17,932 bases of DNA, from assembly GCA_030680655.1 (NCBI GenBank), contig JAUXUZ010000004.1, positions 1-17,932 on the forward strand, read 5' to 3'. Below the pieces are notes generated by a model. That model saw only the letters and a list, made by a program, of their open reading frames with translations. It searched no databases and was not told where the DNA came from. The position numbers and the translations under genes were made by a program. Below are positions 15,471 to 17,932 of this stretch, one piece after another; the stretch's first letter is position 1, and each line of letters starts with the position of its first letter. This DNA comes from Phycisphaerales bacterium (GTDB lineage Bacteria; Planctomycetota; Phycisphaerae; Phycisphaerales; UBA1924).

Positions 15471-16994
15471 ATGCCCGAGTCGTCACCCTACGACACATAC
15501 ACCTCCCCCCTCGCCTCGCGCAACGCCAGCGCCCAGATGCTCACGCTCTGGTCGCCGCGCCACAAGTTCAACATCTGGCGGCGGATCTGGCTCGCCGTCG
15601 CCGAGGCCCAGCACGAGCTCGGCCTGCCGGTGGGCAAGGAGCAGGTCGAGGAGCTGCGGGCCGTGGTCACGCGCCCGGGTGGAATCACCGACGCGGAGAT
15701 GAAGGCCGCGGAGAAGTACGAGCGCGAGCTGCGGCACGACGTGATGGCCCACGTGCACGCGCTGGGCGACTCGTGCCCGAAGGCGAAGGGGATCATCCAC
15801 CTGGGGATGACGAGCCAGGACGTGGTGTGCAACGCGGACGCGATCGTCCTCACACAAGCGACCGACATCATCCGCGCAAAGTCCGTTCGAGCCGAGCTCT
15901 CGCTCGGACGCGCCGCGCTGGCGCACGCCTCCACGCCCTGCCTGGGGTTCACGCACTACCAACCGGCTCAGCCAGTCACGGTCGGTCGCCGGATCGCCGG
16001 ATGGGCTTACGAGGTTCATCTCTGCCAGCAGCGCCTCTGCGCGACAGAGTATCGGAATGTCTTCTTCAAGGGCATCCGCGGAGCAACGGGCACGCAGGCC
16101 TCGTTCGTCGAGCTGGTTTCGGGCGACACCGCGAAGGTTGATCGCGTCGAGCAGAAGGTGATGTCCAACCTTGCGGCGTATCTGCGCGAATCGCCGTTCT
16201 GGGCCGGGACCAGCGGTTTCAACACGCACGTGCTCACAACGCAGAACTACCCCCGCGTCGTCGACACCTTCATCCTCGCCGACCTCGCCTCAACCGCCTC
16301 CATCCTCCACAAGATCGCCACCGACATCCGCCTCCTCGCTAACCGCAAGGAACTCGACGAACCGTTCGAGGACAAGCAGATCGGCTCAAGCGCCATGCCC
16401 TACAAGCGCAACCCCATGCGCTGCGAGCGCATCTGCGGCCTCACGCGCTTTGTCATGAACCTCGTCGGCAACGCCTACGACACCGCCGCCACCCAGTGGC
16501 TCGAGCGCACGCTCGACGACAGCTCCAACCGCCGCCTCTCCCTCCCCGAGGCCTTCCTCGCCCTCGACGGCGCGCTCGACCTCATGCACAACGTCGCCAG
16601 CGGCTTGGTCGTCCACGAGGCGACTGTCCGCAAGAACCTCATGGCCGAGCTGCCGTTCATGGCCACCGAGAACCTGCTGATGGCGTGCGTCAAGGCGGGC
16701 GGCGACCGCCAGGCGTACCACGAGCACATCCGCGCCCACGCCCAGGCCGCGGGCCTGCGTGTGAAGCAGGAGGGTCTCGACAACGATCTGATCGACCGGC
16801 TCAAAGCCGACCCCGCTTTCCACACCCCCGCGCTCAAGAGCGAACTCGACTGGAGCGGCGCGATGAACCCGATGAACTACATCGGACGCAGCGTCGAGCA
16901 GACCGAGCGGTTCATCAATGAGGTCGTCGAACCGCTCCGCGCGCAGTACGGCGACGCGATCGCCAAGCTCGAAGCCTCAGGGCCGAAGGTGTAG
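15471..16994 (+). CDS. purB: Adenylosuccinate lyase
   Basis: 507 residues. Fumarase/aspartase-superfamily enzyme acting twice in purine synthesis: splitting SAICAR to AICAR and adenylosuccinate to AMP, each releasing fumarate. The superfamily signature GSSAMPYKRNP is at 305-315, with the flexible-loop catalytic Ser. Also visible are GMTSQDV (112-118) and THYQPAQP (161-168), matching the conserved substrate-binding regions. The start is ATG at 15471 (MPESSPYDTY); the frame continues upstream into the REP-like tandem repeat, which is clearly non-coding. No Shine-Dalgarno sequence; TACACT lies 5 nt before the ATG. The gene is convergent with the mgtC-like gene, with only 7 bp between the two stop codons and no terminator hairpin seen. 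Confidence 0.96.
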   Translation: MPESSPYDTYTSPLASRNASAQMLTLWSPRHKFNIWRRIWLAVAEAQHELGLPVGKEQVEELRAVVTRPGGITDAEMKAAEKYERELRHDVMAHVHALGDSCPKAKGIIHLGMTSQDVVCNADAIVLTQATDIIRAKSVRAELSLGRAALAHASTPCLGFTHYQPAQPVTVGRRIAGWAYEVHLCQQRLCATEYRNVFFKGIRGATGTQASFVELVSGDTAKVDRVEQKVMSNLAAYLRESPFWAGTSGFNTHVLTTQNYPRVVDTFILADLASTASILHKIATDIRLLANRKELDEPFEDKQIGSSAMPYKRNPMRCERICGLTRFVMNLVGNAYDTAATQWLERTLDDSSNRRLSLPEAFLALDGALDLMHNVASGLVVHEATVRKNLMAELPFMATENLLMACVKAGGDRQAYHEHIRAHAQAAGLRVKQEGLDNDLIDRLKADPAFHTPALKSELDWSGAMNPMNYIGRSVEQTERFINEVVEPLRAQYGDAIAKLEASGPKV

Positions 16995-17001
16995 CGGGCG
17001 G

Positions 17002-17568
17002 TCAACGGTGCGTGTCGGCCGGATCGTCCTCGCCGCGCATCCGCTCGACGCCCACGCCGTCCTCGCCGCGCTTCTTGCTCGCCTTTTTGTCGAACGCGCC
17101 GTCGTCGGGCTCGGGGAAGAACCGGTCCTCGACGATCTCGAGGATCACCAGCGTGAACATCGTAAACGCCGCCACGATCGCCGCCGTGATGTAGAACCCC
17201 AGGCCGCACGCGGCGCCGATCGCCGCCGTGACCCACACCGCGGCCGCCGTGGTCAAGCCGCGCACCGCGCGCTTGTTCTGGATCACCGCGCCCGCGCCGA
17301 GGAAGCCGATGCCGCCGATGAGTCCTTGCAACACGCGGCTGGTCTCCGCCGGGCCGACCACTCCGCCGCCCGGCAACGGGACCGGGCCCGCCTGGGCGAT
17401 GATGTCGTGGGCAACAACCATAAAGGCCGCCGAGCCGAGGCTGATCAGGATCATGGTGCGGAAGCCCGCGGGCCGGTTCTTGCGCTCCCGTTCGAGCCCA
17501 ACCACACCCCCCAGAACCAGTGCAGCCCCAATCCGTAAGGCCACTTCCCCCGCTGTGAGCATCTCCAT
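17002..17568 (-). CDS. MgtC/SapB family inner-membrane protein
   Basis: 188 residues from ATG at 17568. Family marks: GLERERKNRPAGFRT (24-38), LISLGSAAFMVV, GIGFLGAGAVIQ and RGLTTAAAVWVTAAIGAACGLG, spread over about four to five membrane helices, then a charged cytoplasmic tail (EDRFFPEPDDGAF... to the end). MgtC proteins are linked with magnesium limitation and modulation of ATP synthase in some bacteria; many environmental homologues are uncharacterised, so the role here is open. A GTG at 17616 would add 16 residues, but a good sigma-70 promoter (17578-17606) lies inside that extension, so 17568 is preferred; a second ATG at 17562 is also possible. Divergent from der. Confidence 0.88.
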   Translation of the reverse strand: MEMLTAGEVALRIGAALVLGGVVGLERERKNRPAGFRTMILISLGSAAFMVVAHDIIAQAGPVPLPGGGVVGPAETSRVLQGLIGGIGFLGAGAVIQNKRAVRGLTTAAAVWVTAAIGAACGLGFYITAAIVAAFTMFTLVILEIVEDRFFPEPDDGAFDKKASKKRGEDGVGVERMRGEDDPADTHR

Positions 17569-17577
17569 AGTGGCTTG

Positions 17578-17606
17578 AGTAGACCACTTACCGAACAGAT
17601 TGTCAA
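17578..17606 (-). promoter_or_regulatory. Promoter of the mgtC-like gene
   Basis: Minus strand perfect -35 TTGACA (17601-17606), 17-bp spacer, TCTACT (17578-17583) preceded by TGG. The predicted start near 17571 leaves only 2-4 nt before ATG 17568. It shares GTGGTCTACT and spacing with the promoter at 8293-8321. Confidence 0.6.
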
Positions 17607-17658
17607 GGAAGCTCACAAGGAAACACCGCCCGCGGCCGTTCCCCTACTCCACTCGCCC

Positions 17659-17664
17659 TAAACT
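17659..17664 (+). promoter_or_regulatory. -10 element (TAAACT) of der
   Basis: TAAACT followed by 5 nt and the GTG at 17670. No clear -35 and no Shine-Dalgarno sequence. The 101-bp gap between the divergent mgtC-like gene and der holds both promoters and nothing else. Confidence 0.4.
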
Positions 17665-17669
17665 CACTC

Positions 17670-17932
17670 GTGATCCCCAAAATAGCGATTGTCGGCCGGC
17701 CCAACGTCGGCAAGTCTTCCATCATGAACATGCTGGCGGGTCGGAAGGTGTCGATCACCGACGACACCCCCGGCACCACCCGCGACCGCGTCAGCAGCCA
17801 GGTTGTGCTGCACCCTGAAGGGGGCGAGAGCGCCCAGCGCCTGCCGATTGTGGCCGAGATCATCGACACCGGCGGTTACGGCGTCTACACCGCCGCGGGG
17901 AGGCGCTTCGACGTCGCGGGTGGTGCCGGGGG
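17670..17932 (+). CDS. der: Ribosome biogenesis GTPase Der, N-terminal part (runs off window)
   Basis: Only the first 87 codons are in the window. The GTG start gives MIPKIAIVGRPNVGKSSIMN: the G1 loop GRPNVGKSS at 9-17, then DTPGTTRDR (G2/switch I) and IDTGGYG (G3) in the order and wording typical of Der/EngA, the double-GTPase needed for 50S ribosomal subunit assembly. TrmE and Era share the G1 form, but the short N-terminus before G1 and the DTPGTTRDR plus DTGG pair point to Der. Between G2 and G3 there is a slightly longer acidic insert (PEGGESAQRL) than usual. A TAAACT box lies 5 nt upstream of the GTG. Confidence 0.9.
   Translation, partial: MIPKIAIVGRPNVGKSSIMNMLAGRKVSITDDTPGTTRDRVSSQVVLHPEGGESAQRLPIVAEIIDTGGYGVYTAAGRRFDVAGGAG

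Overview
The window looks like a high-GC chromosome segment from a planctomycete, most likely class Phycisphaerae. This is inferred from three secreted proteins ending in two-repeat 'GC-type' dockerin modules (DNNDF-x-VFID-x-FF signatures), from planctomycete-style repeat domains, and from ordinary bacterial housekeeping genes. No species is named because no rRNA is present.

Left part (1-8195, all minus strand): four large genes for exported proteins. The first is cut by the window edge and has three copies of a ~175-residue beta-rich domain. The next three (2773-3939, 4090-5718, 6096-8195) have signal peptides, beta-rich PPC/DVUA0089-like domains and a C-terminal GC-type dockerin. Strong hairpin terminators follow the second and third dockerin genes (4022-4058 and 6031-6065). 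The dockerin-coding ends of these two genes are almost identical as DNA, past their stop codons.

Middle (8473-12018, minus strand): glmS, a stand-alone DsbD-alpha-like protein and an exported thioredoxin-fold protein lie head to tail with gaps of 40 and 95 bp. They end in a textbook terminator at 8416-8441. GlmS supplies glucosamine-6-phosphate for peptidoglycan and LPS; the other two look like extracytoplasmic thiol-redox proteins.

Right part (12310-17932): divergent from glmS is a cyclic-nucleotide-binding/DUF1003 membrane protein, then a phosphoglucosamine-mutase-type phosphohexomutase (next step after GlmS). Next comes a RAYT (Y1/IS200-like) transposase gene with an inverted copy of a REP-like sequence on its left and two tandem copies in an 85-bp repeat on its right. 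Then purB, a convergent mgtC-family gene, and the 5' end of der.

Two patterns stand out. All five plus-strand genes lack a Shine-Dalgarno sequence and have a TAnnCT hexamer 5-7 nt before the start codon, suggesting leaderless transcripts, whereas five of the minus-strand genes have clear AAGGAG/AAGGG ribosome binding sites. The second is the RAYT/REP unit abutting the purB promoter. No tRNA, rRNA, CRISPR array or phage gene was seen.
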